A DNA stretch of 64,000 nucleotides from Serratia sp. DD3 (GCF_000496755.2 NZ_AYKS02000118.1:119720-183719); one strand, 5' to 3'; numbered from the stretch's first letter, positions 17,245 through 28,340 are shown. Notes: generated from the sequence alone by a model not told the origin. Numbers and translations: made by a program.

Positions 17245-17976
17245 TTACTCTTTTTTCTCGCCTTTACTTTCTGCCAGTAATTTGTCCAGTGCATCCCCAC
17301 CGATATGGCGGAAATCCTGGCCCTTGACGAAATAGAAGATAAATTCACAAATGTTCTGGCAACGATCACCGATACGTTCGATAGAACGGGCACAGAATAA
17401 CGCCGTCAATACACTGGGAATGGTACGCGAATCTTCCATCATGTAGGTCATCAACTGGCGCACGATACCCTCATACTCCTGATCGACCTTCTTGTCTTCA
17501 CGGTAAATACGGATCGCTTCATCCAGATCCATACGCGCAAAGGCATCCAGCACATCATGCAGCATCTGAACGGTATGGCGCCCCAAAGACTCCAGGCTGA
17601 CCAACAGCGGTTGATGCTGGTGAGAAAATTTCTCCAGTGCCGTACGGCAGATTTTATCTGCAACGTCACCGATACGTTCCAGTTCAGAAATGGTCTTGAT
17701 AATCGCCATCACCAAGCGTAAATCGCTGGCGGTTGGCTGGCGCTTGGCAATGATACGCACACAGGCTTCATCAATGGCTACTTCCATCATATTGACCTTG
17801 GCATCACCCTCGATCACCCGTTTAGCCAGCTCACCATCCTGGTTATGCATCGCCGTGATAGCATCACTCAGTTGCTGTTCAACCAGCCCACCCATCGTCA
17901 ACACCTGGGTGCGGATATACTCAAGCTCTGCGTTGAACTGGCCAGAAATATGTTTGTTTAAATTCAGATTGTCCAT
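17245..17976 (-). CDS. phoU: phosphate-signalling regulator PhoU
   Basis: A 243-residue helical protein that dampens PhoR signalling when phosphate is plentiful and restrains the Pst transporter. It shows the two PhoU repeats of three-helix bundles: the first with LELIRTQVL-type and [35 protein letters not shown]; the second with [20 protein letters not shown] and [22 protein letters not shown]. The E-R-I-G-D motifs bind metal clusters in the family. Last gene of pstSCAB-phoU, 12 bp after pstB. Confidence 0.97.
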   Translation of the reverse strand: MDNLNLNKHISGQFNAELEYIRTQVLTMGGLVEQQLSDAITAMHNQDGELAKRVIEGDAKVNMMEVAIDEACVRIIAKRQPTASDLRLVMAIIKTISELERIGDVADKICRTALEKFSHQHQPLLVSLESLGRHTVQMLHDVLDAFARMDLDEAIRIYREDKKVDQEYEGIVRQLMTYMMEDSRTIPSVLTALFCARSIERIGDRCQNICEFIFYFVKGQDFRHIGGDALDKLLAESKGEKKE

Positions 17977-17988
17977 GATGCACCCTTA

Positions 17989-18804
<816 letters not shown>

Positions 18805-18812
18805 TTAAATTT

Positions 18813-19688
18813 TTATGAATGCTTTTTCTTGGCAAAAATCACACGCGCCAGGATATTCAGTAACAGTACGCACAGGGTGATCAACAATACGCCTGCCCAA
18901 GCCAATTGCTGCCATTCGGCAAACGGGCTCATGGCAAACTTGAAGATGGTCACTGGCAGGTTGGCAATCGGCTGCATCAGGTCGGTATTCCAGAACTGAT
19001 TTGACAGCGAGGTAAACAGCAATGGCGCTGTTTCACCTGCAATACGTGCTATAGCCAGTAATACACCGGTAATGATACCGGAGATAGAAGCTTTCAAGGT
19101 AATGGCAGAAATAATACGCCATTTGGGTGTTCCCAGTGCATGAGCGGCCTCACGCAACGTATCGGGCACCAGTCTGAGCATGTTCTCGGTGGTGCGGATC
19201 ACAATCGGGATCTGCAGCAAAGCCAAGGCAATAATCCCCGCCCATCCAGAGAAGTGCTCCATTTTAGCCACCACCACGGTGTAAACAAACAACCCCACCA
19301 CGATTGACGGCGCAGACAGCAAAATATCGTTAATAAAGCGGATCACCTCAGCCAACCAGGATTTACGGCCATATTCCGCCAGATAAACGCCTGCCATGAT
19401 GCCCAACGGTGTACCGAAGACGGTCGCCCACAGAATCAGCAAACCACTACCGGCAATGGCGTTAGCCAAACCGCCGCCGGCCGTATTGGGTGGTGGCGTC
19501 ATTTCGGTGAATAACGCCAGCGACATACCATCGATGCCCTTGGTAATGGTAGAAAACAGAATCCACACCAACCAGAACAGACCAAAGGCCATCGTCGCCA
19601 GTGACAAGAACAGTGCAATGCGGTTTTTCTGGCGGCGCCAAGCCTGCATTTTACGGCGGCTTTCCGCCAGCTCTACAGAATCCAACAT
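18813..19688 (-). CDS. pstA: phosphate ABC transporter permease PstA
   Basis: A 291-residue inner-membrane permease with about six helices. The start at ATG 19688 ([15 protein letters not shown]) has GAGGGG ten bases upstream. An alternative in-frame ATG at 19709 lies inside pstC without a good ribosome-binding site. The coupling region [19 protein letters not shown] is the EAA loop contacting PstB. Seven bases separate its start from the pstC stop, suggesting coupled translation. Confidence 0.95.
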   Translation of the reverse strand: MLDSVELAESRRKMQAWRRQKNRIALFLSLATMAFGLFWLVWILFSTITKGIDGMSLALFTEMTPPPNTAGGGLANAIAGSGLLILWATVFGTPLGIMAGVYLAEYGRKSWLAEVIRFINDILLSAPSIVVGLFVYTVVVAKMEHFSGWAGIIALALLQIPIVIRTTENMLRLVPDTLREAAHALGTPKWRIISAITLKASISGIITGVLLAIARIAGETAPLLFTSLSNQFWNTDLMQPIANLPVTIFKFAMSPFAEWQQLAWAGVLLITLCVLLLNILARVIFAKKKHS

Positions 19689-19695
19689 GGTCACT

Positions 19696-20652
19696 TTAAC
19701 GCCCCTCATTTTTAGCCAAGCGCATAACCATCAGTTTTGACAGCGCAAGGACGATAAAAGTGATAACAAACAGGATCAGCCCCAGTTGCATTAATGCTGA
19801 GGTGTGCAGCCCCGACTCCGCTTCAGCGAATTCATTGGCCAATGCTGAGGTAATACTGTTGCCAGGCATAAACAGTGAGAAACTGTCGAGTTGGTAGGTG
19901 TTACCGATAATGAAGGTGACTGCCATGGTTTCCCCCAAAGCTCGCCCCAGACCCAGCATAATACCGCCAATCACCCCATTTTTAGTAAACGGTAAGACAA
20001 TACGCGAAATCACTTCCCAGGTAGTACAACCAATACCGTAGGCGGACTCTTTCATCATTACCGGGGTTTGTTCGAATACATCACGCATAACTGCGGCAAT
20101 GTAAGGAATAATCATAATAGCCAGGATCACCCCGGCAGCCAGAATACCGATACCGAAAGCCGGGCCAGAAAATAATTCACCAACAATCGGAATACCAGAA
20201 AGGACATTGCCCACCGGAGTCTGGAAATATTGGGCGAACAGTGGAGCAAACACGAACAGACCCCACATACCGTAAACAATACTTGGGATCGCCGCTAACA
20301 GTTCAATGGCGATACCTAACGGGCGCTTAAGCCAATTAGGGGCGAGTTCCGTCAGGAACAGCGCAATACCAAAACTGACCGGGACCGCAATGATCAAGGC
20401 AATCAGAGAGGTGACTAACGTCCCGTAAATAGGGACTAAGGCACCGAACTGCTCAGCGGGTGCATCCCACTCTTTGGTCCACAGAAAAGCGAAACCAAAC
20501 GCCTGCATACTTGGCCAGGAGGCAATAATCAGCGAAACAATAATGCCGCCCAGCAGCAATAAGGTAATCAGCGCGGCCAGTCTAACCAGCGCGCTGAAGA
20601 TAATGTCACCGTTTTTACTCGGTGCTTTAATGGTCGGTTTAGGCCCAGCCAT
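19696..20652 (-). CDS. pstC: phosphate ABC transporter permease PstC
   Basis: A 318-residue permease, one residue shorter than I recall for E. coli. Its EAA-type loop is [24 protein letters not shown], with hydrophobic segments along the chain. Forms the channel with PstA. Separated from pstS by 88 bp containing a hairpin that probably lowers expression relative to the binding protein. Confidence 0.96.
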   Translation of the reverse strand: MAGPKPTIKAPSKNGDIIFSALVRLAALITLLLLGGIIVSLIIASWPSMQAFGFAFLWTKEWDAPAEQFGALVPIYGTLVTSLIALIIAVPVSFGIALFLTELAPNWLKRPLGIAIELLAAIPSIVYGMWGLFVFAPLFAQYFQTPVGNVLSGIPIVGELFSGPAFGIGILAAGVILAIMIIPYIAAVMRDVFEQTPVMMKESAYGIGCTTWEVISRIVLPFTKNGVIGGIMLGLGRALGETMAVTFIIGNTYQLDSFSLFMPGNSITSALANEFAEAESGLHTSALMQLGLILFVITFIVLALSKLMVMRLAKNEGR

Positions 20653-20680
20653 AGATTACTCTTCTGTTATAAAGCTTAAA

Positions 20681-20700
20681 GGGCTCAGCTTACTGAGCCC
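20681..20700 (-). terminator. partial terminator between pstS and pstC
   Basis: Stem GGGCTCAG (20681-20688) / CTGAGCCC (20693-20700), loop of four. Read leftward it is followed by only TTTAA, so read-through is expected. Such hairpins after a binding-protein gene favour its higher expression. Confidence 0.65.
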
Positions 20701-20740
20701 CGACACATCAGGCAAGGTGTATACCACACCTCTTGTGTTT

Positions 20741-21781
20741 TTAGAATAATGCTTTACCAGAACTGTCTTTGATATTGGTCTTCCAAGCTGCACGGACTTG
20801 CTCAACTACCTCATCTGGCAGTATAGCGTAGTCCAGTTCAAGAGCCTGTTTAGCACCCTGGTTATAGGCCCAATCAAAGAACTTCAGTACTTCTGTACCT
20901 TGCTCTGGTTTCTTCTGCTCTTTGTGCATCAGAATAAAGGTAGTGGAAGTAATTGGCCAAGCATTATTACCTTTTTGGTTGGTCAAGTCCTGAGCGAAGG
21001 TTTTACTCCAGTCGGCACCTTTGGCTGCAGCGCTAAAGCTCTCTTTGGTTGGGCTCACTGGCTCACCATCAGCAGAGACTAATTTAGTGTAGGCCAGATT
21101 ATTCTGTTTGGCATAAGCGTATTCTACATAACCGATAGAACCAGGTAAACGTTGGACAAATGCAGCAATACCGTCATTGCCCTTACCACCTAAACCGGTT
21201 GGCCACTTAACCGTTGAACCGGTACCCACTTTCTCTTTCCACTGAGGATTAACCTTAGACAGATAGCTGGTGAAGACGAAAGAAGTACCAGAACCGTCTG
21301 CACGGCGTACCACGGCAATATTCTGATCTGGCAACTTAACGCCTGGGTTCAGTTTAGTGATCGCTGGGTCATTCCATTTTGTGATATTACCCAAGTAGAT
21401 ATCACCCAGGGTTTGACCATCGAGAGTCAGTTCACCGGATTTGATGCCTGGGATGTTGACAGCCAGTACCACACCGCCAATCACGGTTGGGAACTGAAAC
21501 AGGCCATCGGCAGCCAGCTTATCGTCAGACAGAGGAGCATCGGAAGCACCAAAGTCAACGGTGTTAGCAATAATTTGCTTCACACCACCAGAGGAACCAA
21601 TCCCCTGATAGTTAACTTTATTGCCAGTCTCTTTCTGATAAGAATCTGCCCACTTGGCATAAACCGGAGCGGGAAATGTCGCACCTGCACCGGTCAAGCT
21701 CGCAGCAGCGAATGCAGATACAGAGACCAAGGAGATAGTCGCTGCGACAATGCTGGCGACAGTGGTACGCATCAGTTTCAT
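20741..21781 (-). CDS. pstS: phosphate-binding periplasmic protein PstS
   Basis: A 346-residue precursor. The start at ATG 21781 ([20 protein letters not shown]) follows GGAGGG and gives a signal peptide cut near residue 24 ([15 protein letters not shown]). Phosphate-binding segments match E. coli: [38 protein letters not shown], and [12 protein letters not shown] with the Ser-Gly-Thr-Ser phosphate loop. First gene of the pst operon, preceded by two Pho boxes at 21860-21910. Confidence 0.97.
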   Translation of the reverse strand: MKLMRTTVASIVAATISLVSVSAFAAASLTGAGATFPAPVYAKWADSYQKETGNKVNYQGIGSSGGVKQIIANTVDFGASDAPLSDDKLAADGLFQFPTVIGGVVLAVNIPGIKSGELTLDGQTLGDIYLGNITKWNDPAITKLNPGVKLPDQNIAVVRRADGSGTSFVFTSYLSKVNPQWKEKVGTGSTVKWPTGLGGKGNDGIAAFVQRLPGSIGYVEYAYAKQNNLAYTKLVSADGEPVSPTKESFSAAAKGADWSKTFAQDLTNQKGNNAWPITSTTFILMHKEQKKPEQGTEVLKFFDWAYNQGAKQALELDYAILPDEVVEQVRAAWKTNIKDSSGKALF

Positions 21782-21859
21782 GATCCCTCCTAATGGGATA
21801 TTTAAAAATCGACTTCGGGCTGTTTGAGTCAAATAAAGTATTGCTGATTGAAGGAAAAT

Positions 21860-21910
21860 AGGACAGTTTCATGACAGTAAAATGTATAAAATATTACAGT
21901 TATATGACAA
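21860..21910 (-). promoter_or_regulatory. two Pho boxes upstream of pstS
   Basis: On the minus strand 21910-21893 reads TTGTCATATAACTGTAAT and 21877-21860 reads CTGTCATGAAACTGTCCT. Both fit the PhoB consensus of two CTGTCAT-type 7-mers separated by four A/T-rich bases. They lie 79-129 bp before the pstS start. Induction by PhoB under phosphate limitation is inferred from this. Confidence 0.88.
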
Positions 21911-21998
21911 TGATTGGATTTTTTGTTTTTTGTTTTATTATCAATATATTAAAAAACATCATGCAAAATATCAGCTGAGTAAAACCCTACCGATCCTC

Positions 21999-23210
21999 CA
22001 GGGCGGGATCGCACTTTGTTAATGAAGCTTGAACGGGCAGATCGTCTGTGATCTAATCACGTCTCCATATAGGAGGCACGCTCGATGACGTTGATTGAAC
22101 ACCTTACCCTTGTTGAAGAAACCCGCTCTGACATCAATCGTAAACATGACCTTGTTGACGTCATGTTTCTTGTCATCAGCGCCATCATGAGTGGTGCCGA
22201 AGGCTGGCGGGACATAGAGACCTATGGCAATTCAAAGGCCGATTGGCTCCGTCAGTATCGACCTTTTGCCAACGGCATCCCGCGCCGTCACACCATTGCC
22301 CGCATTTTGCGCTGCATTGTCATCGATACCCTGCTTGAAGCGTTGCTTTGCTGGGTCAATGAACAGCGCACCCATCAGGGCAAACCCATCATTGCCTTTG
22401 ACGGCAAGGTGTTGCGCGGTTCCTACCGCGGAAATGCCGCCGAAGCTCTGCAACTGGTCACAGCCTACGATACCGAAAATGGTTTGGTTTTAAGCCAGAA
22501 AACAACCCCAAATAAGAAAGGGGAACTCGAAACGGTCAAAGAAATGCTGGAAATTCTTGAGCTTAAAGGCGCCGTTGTGACGCTTGATGCCTTGCATTGT
22601 CAGCGTGAGACGCTGGAGAAAATCAGCGAGAAGAAGGCACATGTGGTGGTTCAGGTAAAGAAGAACCAACCGAAGCTGTATCAAGCCGTTCAATCGCAAT
22701 TTCAGGCACTCTTTGACGCACAGAAAGAGAAGATAATCGTCGAGCACAAAGAGAATGGTCATGGCCGCCAAGAAGAGCGCTATGTCTTTCAATTAAAATC
22801 AAAATTACCGCCCGAGCTGGCGGAGAAATGGCCGACAATCCGCAGCATCATCGCCGTTGAGCGTCACCGCAGCGCCAACGGAAAAGGAACGGTAGAGACC
22901 GCCTACTATGTCAGCTCGTTATCCCCCAAACACAAGCTGCTCGGGCACTATATTCGTCAACACTGGCGGATCGAGAACAGCCAGCATTACATTCTTGATG
23001 TGGTGTTCAATGAAGATGCCTCCAGAATAGCGATGGAGGATGCGGTCGAGAATATGGCGCTATTCCGGCGGTTTGTTCTGAATATCATAAAGTAGAGCAA
23101 TTGTGGTGCGCCGAGTCAGAGAAACAAGCTAAAAAAGGCAGGTTGGGATGACAATTATCGGGCTCAGTTATTCTTTGGTTAAATAACAAGCAAAGTATGC
23201 TCCCGCCCTG
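21999..23210 (+). mobile_element. ISAs1-family insertion sequence, complete with 10-bp target duplication
   Basis: The element is 1212 bp. The left end begins CAGGGCGGGATCGCACTTTG (21999-22018) and the right end, read inward on the minus strand, begins CAGGGCGGGAGCATACTTTG (23210-23191), 17 of 20 matching. Outside both ends lies the identical 10-mer ACCGATCCTC (21989-21998 and 23211-23220), the target duplication size expected for this family. It sits about 80 bp beyond the distal Pho box of pstS, leaving the pst promoter intact. Confidence 0.92.
22085..23182 (+). pseudogene. ISAs1-family transposase with in-frame amber codon
   Basis: The frame from ATG 22085 encodes 336 residues to TAG at 23093-23095, ending ALFRRFVLNIIK. 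After the TAG the same frame continues with 28 sense codons ending KKAGWDDNYRAQLFFG and a TAA at 23180-23182; this matches the normal ISAs1 C terminus (K-A-G-W-D-D-x-Y). The intact product would be about 365 residues. Catalytic regions of the DDE transposase (IIAFDGKVLRGS, VTLDALHCQ, HWRIENSQHYILDVVFNED) are all before the stop. The element may still be active if the tail is dispensable or the amber is suppressed. Confidence 0.85.
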
Positions 23211-23370
23211 ACCGATCCTCACTCAAGTTCTGTACACGTCGATATTCAAGCTGCAGTCATGTCGTCTGGCCACCAGGAATATTCCCAGTAGAGCAGTTCA
23301 TCCTTGAACTGCTTAAAAATCAATTCATTGCTACTTAACCCTTTTCCTGTAATGGAACAGTATCTTGTTT

Positions 23371-25068
23371 TTATCCCCAATATTTCTGTTTACTGGTTTT
23401 ACCAATACCAGGGTTAAAACTGTTGGTCGGATCGGCTTCTTGGTAAAATACTTGCAAATCGGCTTTGGCCTGATACATATGCCCGACATTGTGCTCGGCA
23501 GGATACTCCGCACCTCTTTGGTCAATGAGCGCCAACATTTCTTCTTTTAATGCCTTGCTGTCTACTCCTTTTTTCACCAGGTAATCATTATGAAAAACGT
23601 GACACATAAAGTGGCCGCAATATAGTTTCTTAAGGAGCTTGTTGTCGATCTCTGGTGGCAAGGTTTCAAACCATTCGGAATCGTTGCGACGTAACGCGAT
23701 ATCCAGCGCCAAAATCTCCTGTACCTGATCGGCATGCACCGCCTGGTAGCGCACGGCAGCCCCCGCTGCAGCAAAGCGATGCAAAAATGCTTTTTTGCCT
23801 TCTTCTTCGGTGCAAACAAAGAAGTCACCGTCAGCCTGGGTAAAGTAATGCTGTAGATAATTCTGTGCTTCTGCTACCCCTGGGCCTGACATTTTGAGCA
23901 TAAGATGATGTTCGAAGCGTTCGCGGTACTCTTTTAGGCTTATTGGCAAATGGTTGGGGGATAAACCACTTATTTTCTGCATCATGCGGTCGACAAGATT
24001 ACGGGGCAGAAATGGCACTTTATTCAGATAGGTATCCATACGCCCTTTCAGGGTAAAGAAACGAGGCATCTGTTCGGTGCCAAACTTATCTATCATCATA
24101 AATGTATCTTTGCCATAACGCTCAGCAACATCAAAAATGTCGCGGTGCATATACTCACCCGCTACTGGCAGGTTTTCAAATTTACTGAGTATATGGCGCC
24201 GCAATTCGGTGAACACCGCCGTATTGTTGGTGCCGATATAGAACACCTGTTCAATACCCTCTTTGGCGAAAGTATCTAAGCGCACAGCAAATACCGCCAG
24301 TTTGCCAGCACAACCAGAGGCGCCATATAAACGGCGTTTGTCTGCATTAAAACGAGAAGGCGTATCTGCATCAACATCACGTACCCGACTAACATATTCA
24401 TTGTCTGACGCTCTTAGCGTGCCATACTCTATATCTTCTGGTTGGTAATTCTGTTGTTCTAATCGAGTAAGGATTTCTTCCGGCGTATTGCCTAGTTTAA
24501 TCCCTAACTCATTGACTAACTGCAGTTGACCATCAGCGCCTAACTTGGCGTACAACGCCATTTCAGTATAGGCTGGGCCACGTTTTACTAACGAACCTCC
24601 TGAACTGTTACAGATACCACCCACCACCGAAGCACCGATGCATGAAGATCCGATCACAGAATGAGGTTCGCGATCGTAAGGCTTGAGTTTTTTTTCCAAC
24701 CCGGCAAGTGTACTTCCAGGGAAGCAGACAACCTGCTTACCATGATCCAATAGATGCAGATGGTCGAGCCGCAGCGTATTAATAACCACCACTTCACGAT
24801 CATAATCATCGCCAAACGGTGTTGAGCCGCCAGTCAGGCCGGTATTTGCTGCCTGCATAATCACAACTGTATCGGCAGCAACACATAATTGTAAAATCTG
24901 CCAGAGTTGCAACAAACCGCTGGGAAATACCACTGCCAGAGCTTTGCCCTCGCCGGTGCGGAATCCTCTGCGATAACGAGCGGTACTGTTTTCACTGGTG
25001 AGCAGTTGAGAACTACCGACAATATTTTTTAGCTGATTGATAAACTCCTGATTTGTGTATGACATCAT
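23371..25068 (-). CDS. dld: quinone-dependent D-lactate dehydrogenase
   Basis: A roughly 565-residue peripheral membrane flavoprotein that oxidises D-lactate to pyruvate and passes electrons to quinone. The start is ATG 25068 or, three bases on, ATG 25065 (better spaced from GAGGAG). The FAD-binding PCMH region shows VIMQAANTGLTGGSTP and REPHSVIGSSCIGASVVGGICNSSGGSLVKRGPAYTE. The C-terminal half shows FFVCTEEEGKKAFLHRFAAAGAAVRY and EYPAEHNVGHMY. High similarity to E. coli Dld along the whole length. It does not lie here in E. coli; it sits between two insertion-sequence clusters. Confidence 0.95.
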   Translation of the reverse strand: MMSYTNQEFINQLKNIVGSSQLLTSENSTARYRRGFRTGEGKALAVVFPSGLLQLWQILQLCVAADTVVIMQAANTGLTGGSTPFGDDYDREVVVINTLRLDHLHLLDHGKQVVCFPGSTLAGLEKKLKPYDREPHSVIGSSCIGASVVGGICNSSGGSLVKRGPAYTEMALYAKLGADGQLQLVNELGIKLGNTPEEILTRLEQQNYQPEDIEYGTLRASDNEYVSRVRDVDADTPSRFNADKRRLYGASGCAGKLAVFAVRLDTFAKEGIEQVFYIGTNNTAVFTELRRHILSKFENLPVAGEYMHRDIFDVAERYGKDTFMMIDKFGTEQMPRFFTLKGRMDTYLNKVPFLPRNLVDRMMQKISGLSPNHLPISLKEYRERFEHHLMLKMSGPGVAEAQNYLQHYFTQADGDFFVCTEEEGKKAFLHRFAAAGAAVRYQAVHADQVQEILALDIALRRNDSEWFETLPPEIDNKLLKKLYCGHFMCHVFHNDYLVKKGVDSKALKEEMLALIDQRGAEYPAEHNVGHMYQAKADLQVFYQEADPTNSFNPGIGKTSKQKYWG

Positions 25069-25697
25069 GTCACTCCTCTTCCTGTTCATAGAAATTTAAG
25101 TGTTTGTTGCATTAATGTAAGCAAGCCAGTCTAAGTTACGTTGTCTGACAACAAACAACAAATGGTAAAAATTATTAATGAGTCGTAGCGTCATGCAAAT
25201 TACTCAGTGGTGAGGTGTTCGGCGTTGGAGCATTAATTTTGGTTTGATGATAAATATACCCAAAATCATGCGAATTGATTGTAGGCGGTAAGCGATATCA
25301 TCCCCAGCATAATGCCATCGAAACCATCAAGGTTGTTACCGACAGTAAACAGGGAAATCTCCATACCGATGGCAACATCCAGCGTGGTTTTATACCCGTC
25401 GCCAATGAAGCTGCAGCGGTGTTGACTACACTCGTTCACCCGAATCACTTACCCATGTAAGATCATCGGGATTCTCTCGTTTGCCTCCTACCTGCAACTT
25501 CATTGAACTTGGATATAGACACATCAATTCCCACACAGAGTGGATTTGGCAGACTCATTATTACCCCATTGCTTATACGAAATGAGGTCGGACAGGACAA
25601 CTGTTCAGGGTTCAAATGCGTTGCTCAATTGATCAGCTATCAGTCGGGGAACGGGCTTTAAACCCAAGGAGCAAACAAACACATAAACTGTGCCAAA
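25069..25697. other. intergenic region upstream of dld
   Basis: About 630 bp. The first 200 bp presumably hold the dld promoter. From 25266 to 25460 both strands have short open frames of 60-61 codons with no recognisable family; I do not call a gene. A dispersed-repeat-like segment CTGCAACTTCATTGAACTTGG lies near 25492. The stretch ends at the duplicated IS5-type left end. Confidence 0.4.
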
Positions 25698-25758
25698 ACT
25701 AGGGGCTGTTGATCTTTCGTGGTGGATTATTAGGCGGCATGAAGGACTGGTATAATTA
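25698..25758 (+). repeat. copy 1 of a 61-bp direct repeat (left end of an IS5-family element)
   Basis: Identical to 26643-26703, which is the left end of the complete IS5-family element plus four bases outside it (ACTA). Here it is cut after 57 bases of the element, where the IS982-family sequence begins at 25759. So an older IS5-type copy was interrupted or rearranged. Confidence 0.9.
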
Positions 25759-26644
25759 ACCTGAGATCTGGTTAAGCCGTCATCAGCACCATCATTTCGG
25801 GATGGCTCAACTTGATTGATGGCTTATCTTCTTTGAAACAGTACGCGACCAGTCCGCATACCATATTCAGCATAAAACCATGCAAACTCCTGTGTCGTGT
25901 ATGCTCTATTTGTGAGATGTTTTTTAGTTGGTCATTGATAGTCTCAATGATAAAGCGCTTTGATAACATTGCCTTATCCCACGCGGATTGCGCTTTCGCT
26001 TTCATATTGTTACGTACACCCGTGATAAAATTTACACCTTCAGAAGCTAATTCTGCCGCCAAAGCCTGGCTAATATAGCCCTTGTCTCCATACAATTGGC
26101 CCGTTAAGCCTTCCGCCAATTCCTTCACAGGGACCCGGTCGTCAACGTTGGCTGTGGTCAGCTTGGCGGCCACCATTTCACCTAAGTAGTTGACAATAAT
26201 GTGTAATTTGAAACCGTAAAACCAACCCATCGTCCCTTTTCCCCGTTTGGCTACTCCATCGAAGACCTTATTGCGTGGGATACGAATGTTGTGACAAACC
26301 TTGATGCTGGTCGAGTCGATAAATTCAATCCCCGTCGGTTGTCCTTTAATCGATGTAAAATAGCTACATAAGGGCACCATGACCGATGACATGACGCCTA
26401 AAAAGCGGGTGTAACTGAGGAGTTCCGGAAAATCCTGACGGTGGTACATTCAAATGATCCCCAGATAAAAACTCTTGAAATTCCTGTGGTTTGACATATG
26501 AAAAGCAATAAGGATGGTCATTATCTCGCTGGGACTCATGCGGGAAGAACGCCGCCGTTTGCGACTACCGTTCTCCAGGCACTGCTGTTCCCATAATGGG
26601 ATGAAGACCCTGCAAAAATCATCGACATCACAGAAGAGTTCTAC
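25759..26644 (-). pseudogene. IS982-family element and transposase, interrupted
   Basis: The minus strand encodes an IS982-type DDE transposase. The readable frame runs from 26644 (VELFCDVDDFCRVFIPLWEQ, the family's N terminus less a few residues), through RMSPSEIMTILIAFHMSNHRNFKSFYLGII, to a TGA at 26452-26450. It then continues from ATG 26449 for 225 residues to 25772 (IEFIDSTSIKVCHN, GWFYGFKLHIIVNYLGE, LYGDKGYISQALA, ETINDQLKN). Thus the 5' end is cut off by the IS5-family element and a nonsense codon splits the remainder. The outer end near 25759 (ACCTGAGATCTGG) abuts the IS5 left-end fragment. Confidence 0.85.
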
Positions 26645-26646
26645 TA

Positions 26647-27525
26647 GGGGCTGTTGATCTTTCGTGGTGGATTATTAGGCGGCATGAAGGACTGGTATAA
26701 TTACTTTCGCCAAAAACTAACCACGACAGCCCAACATGCCAAGAACGATATTAACAGATGAATACTGGTCAAAGCTAATCCGCTTAATGCTGAGAACGGG
26801 TCGCGTCTATGACAAGCCAGAACATAGAAATACTTTAGAAGGGATTTTGTATCAAATGCGGGTTGGCTGCCCTTGGCGTGATGTTCCAGCCGCTTTTGGA
26901 CATTGGAGTGCCATCTACCGGCGGTTTAACTTGTGGTCAAAGAAAGGCATTCTTATGCAACTCTTTGTCGAGCTTAGGCAATTGGCTGATTTAGAATGGG
27001 AATTTATAGAAGGTAGCATTGTTAAAGCCCATCAACATGCGACAGGCGCTTGCTCTGAGGGCAAAGAGTCTATAGGAAAAAGCCGTGGTGGCAACACGAC
27101 GAAAATCCATATGGCTGTTGATAGTTGTGGCTTACCGATAGATTTCATTGTCACGGGCGGTGAAGTTCATGACAGTAAAGCTACTCCGGAATTACTTGAT
27201 AGGTTGCCAGATGCAGAGCATGTTATTGCAGATCGGGGGTATGACAGTGAGAAAATCCGTGAGCAGGTTCGGCAGAAAAGGGGAATACCGACCATACCCC
27301 GCAAACGGAACTCAAAGATTGGGAATGGCGATATTGACTGGTGTTTGTACAAATATCGCCACCTTGTAGAGAATGCCTTTGCCAGGTTAAAGCATTACCG
27401 CTCAGTAGCCACAAGATACGATAAGTTAGCCCGAAATTACGCAAGTACAGTAGCTTTGGCTTGTTGCCTCATGTGGCTGCCAATGTGGGTTGGCTGAATG
27501 ATGAACAGCAAAGATCAACAAGCCC
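26647..27525 (+). mobile_element. IS5-family insertion sequence, complete
   Basis: The element is 879 bp. Left end GGGGCTGTTGATCTTT (26647 on) and right end, read inward from 27525, GGGCTTGTTGATCTTT. The dinucleotide TA flanks both sides, consistent with the 2-bp target duplication of some IS5 subgroups. It carries one intact transposase. It abuts and truncates the IS982-family transposase. Confidence 0.85.
26736..27497 (+). CDS. IS5-family transposase
   Basis: A 253-residue DDE transposase. The N-terminal domain is LEGILYQMRVGCPWRDVPAAFGHWSAIYRRFNLWSKKG. Catalytic regions are HMAVDSCGLPIDF (first Asp), HVIADRGYDSEKIRE (second Asp) and RHLVENAFARLKHYRSVATRYDK (Glu). No frame disruption is seen, so it is likely active; the second left-end copy at 25698 also points to past movement. 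Confidence 0.92.
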   Translation: MPRTILTDEYWSKLIRLMLRTGRVYDKPEHRNTLEGILYQMRVGCPWRDVPAAFGHWSAIYRRFNLWSKKGILMQLFVELRQLADLEWEFIEGSIVKAHQHATGACSEGKESIGKSRGGNTTKIHMAVDSCGLPIDFIVTGGEVHDSKATPELLDRLPDAEHVIADRGYDSEKIREQVRQKRGIPTIPRKRNSKIGNGDIDWCLYKYRHLVENAFARLKHYRSVATRYDKLARNYASTVALACCLMWLPMWVG

Positions 27526-27566
27526 TAATTAACTTCATATTTCCCCTGTTTTAAGATAAAAAGAGT

Positions 27567-27596
27567 ATAGATAACCATGTGATAGATAACTATGTG
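27567..27596. repeat. 15-bp tandem duplication
   Basis: ATAGATAACCATGTG (27567-27581) is followed directly by ATAGATAACTATGTG (27582-27596), one mismatch. It lies between the IS5 right end and the ynb operon. Confidence 0.7.
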
Positions 27597-27602
27597 ACTG
27601 GT

Positions 27603-27640
27603 GCGTTCAAGTCCGCCTGAAGCAGACTTGAACGCTGTTT
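27603..27640 (+). terminator. hairpin, possible terminator of a lost gene
   Basis: Perfect arms GCGTTCAAGTC (27603-27613) and GACTTGAACGC (27625-27635) followed by TGTTTT. No gene remains upstream; the IS insertion may have removed it. Confidence 0.5.
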
Positions 27641-27731
27641 TCAGTTGCCCTGATACGGGCACAAGCCTCCTGAATGAGGCGTGTAACTATAGCCAACACC
27701 CAAGTAGTATGAAGGGTATCAATACCAGGGA

Positions 27732-28340
27732 ATGATAATGACACTCTATAGGATTAAGCCTGCCTTTCAGGCCTTGTTACGTCCAATAATGTATTGTCTG
27801 GAAAAACATCATGTAACAGCCAACCAGGTCACACTGGCCGCGATGGTGCTCTCATTTCTGGTTGGCGGAATACTGATGCTATTTCCGCAACCTGGTCTGT
27901 TTTATCTGCTTCCGATTGTGTTATTTATCCGTATGGCGCTCAATGCACTGGATGGCATGTTAGCCCGGGAGTGCAACCAGAAAAGCCGCCTCGGGGCGAT
28001 ACTGAATGAAATAGGTGATGTCCTTTCTGATGTTGCCTTATATCTGCCTTTTATCTTTCTCGCAAACAGTAACGCACCGCTGGTACTGGTGATGTTATTC
28101 ATCATGGTGTTAACCGAATTTTGTGGAATTCTGGTACAAACCATTAACGGGACACGTAACTATGCTGGGCCACTGGGTAAAAGTGACCGGGCGTTGATGT
28201 TTGGTTCCTGGGGTTTGGTGCTGGCTATCTGGCCGCAACTGGTTAGCTGGAACAATCTGGTGTGGGGCATAGCAACGTTATTACTGGTCTGGACGGTCAT
28301 CAATCGCTGCCGTAGCGCCTTGGTAGAGGAGCCGCAATAA
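27732..28340 (+). CDS. ynbA: CDP-alcohol phosphatidyltransferase family protein, YnbA-like
   Basis: A 202-residue integral membrane protein with about six helices. The CDP-alcohol phosphotransferase motif is recognisable as NALDGMLARECNQKSRLGAILNEIGD. Compared with the canonical D-x2-D-G-x2-A-R-x8-G-x3-D-x3-D, the first and third Asp are Asn. As I recall, E. coli YnbA has the same substitutions, so this is a subfamily trait rather than local decay. The family transfers a phosphoalcohol from a CDP-activated donor; the actual substrates of YnbA are unknown. First gene of a six-gene operon; its stop overlaps the next start by one base (TAATG). Confidence 0.9.
   Translation: MIMTLYRIKPAFQALLRPIMYCLEKHHVTANQVTLAAMVLSFLVGGILMLFPQPGLFYLLPIVLFIRMALNALDGMLARECNQKSRLGAILNEIGDVLSDVALYLPFIFLANSNAPLVLVMLFIMVLTEFCGILVQTINGTRNYAGPLGKSDRALMFGSWGLVLAIWPQLVSWNNLVWGIATLLLVWTVINRCRSALVEEPQ

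Noticed and set aside
25266..25460. Short open frames on both strands upstream of dld
   Set aside because: Sixty codons, no ribosome-binding site of note, no recognisable family; could be remnants but not supportable as genes.
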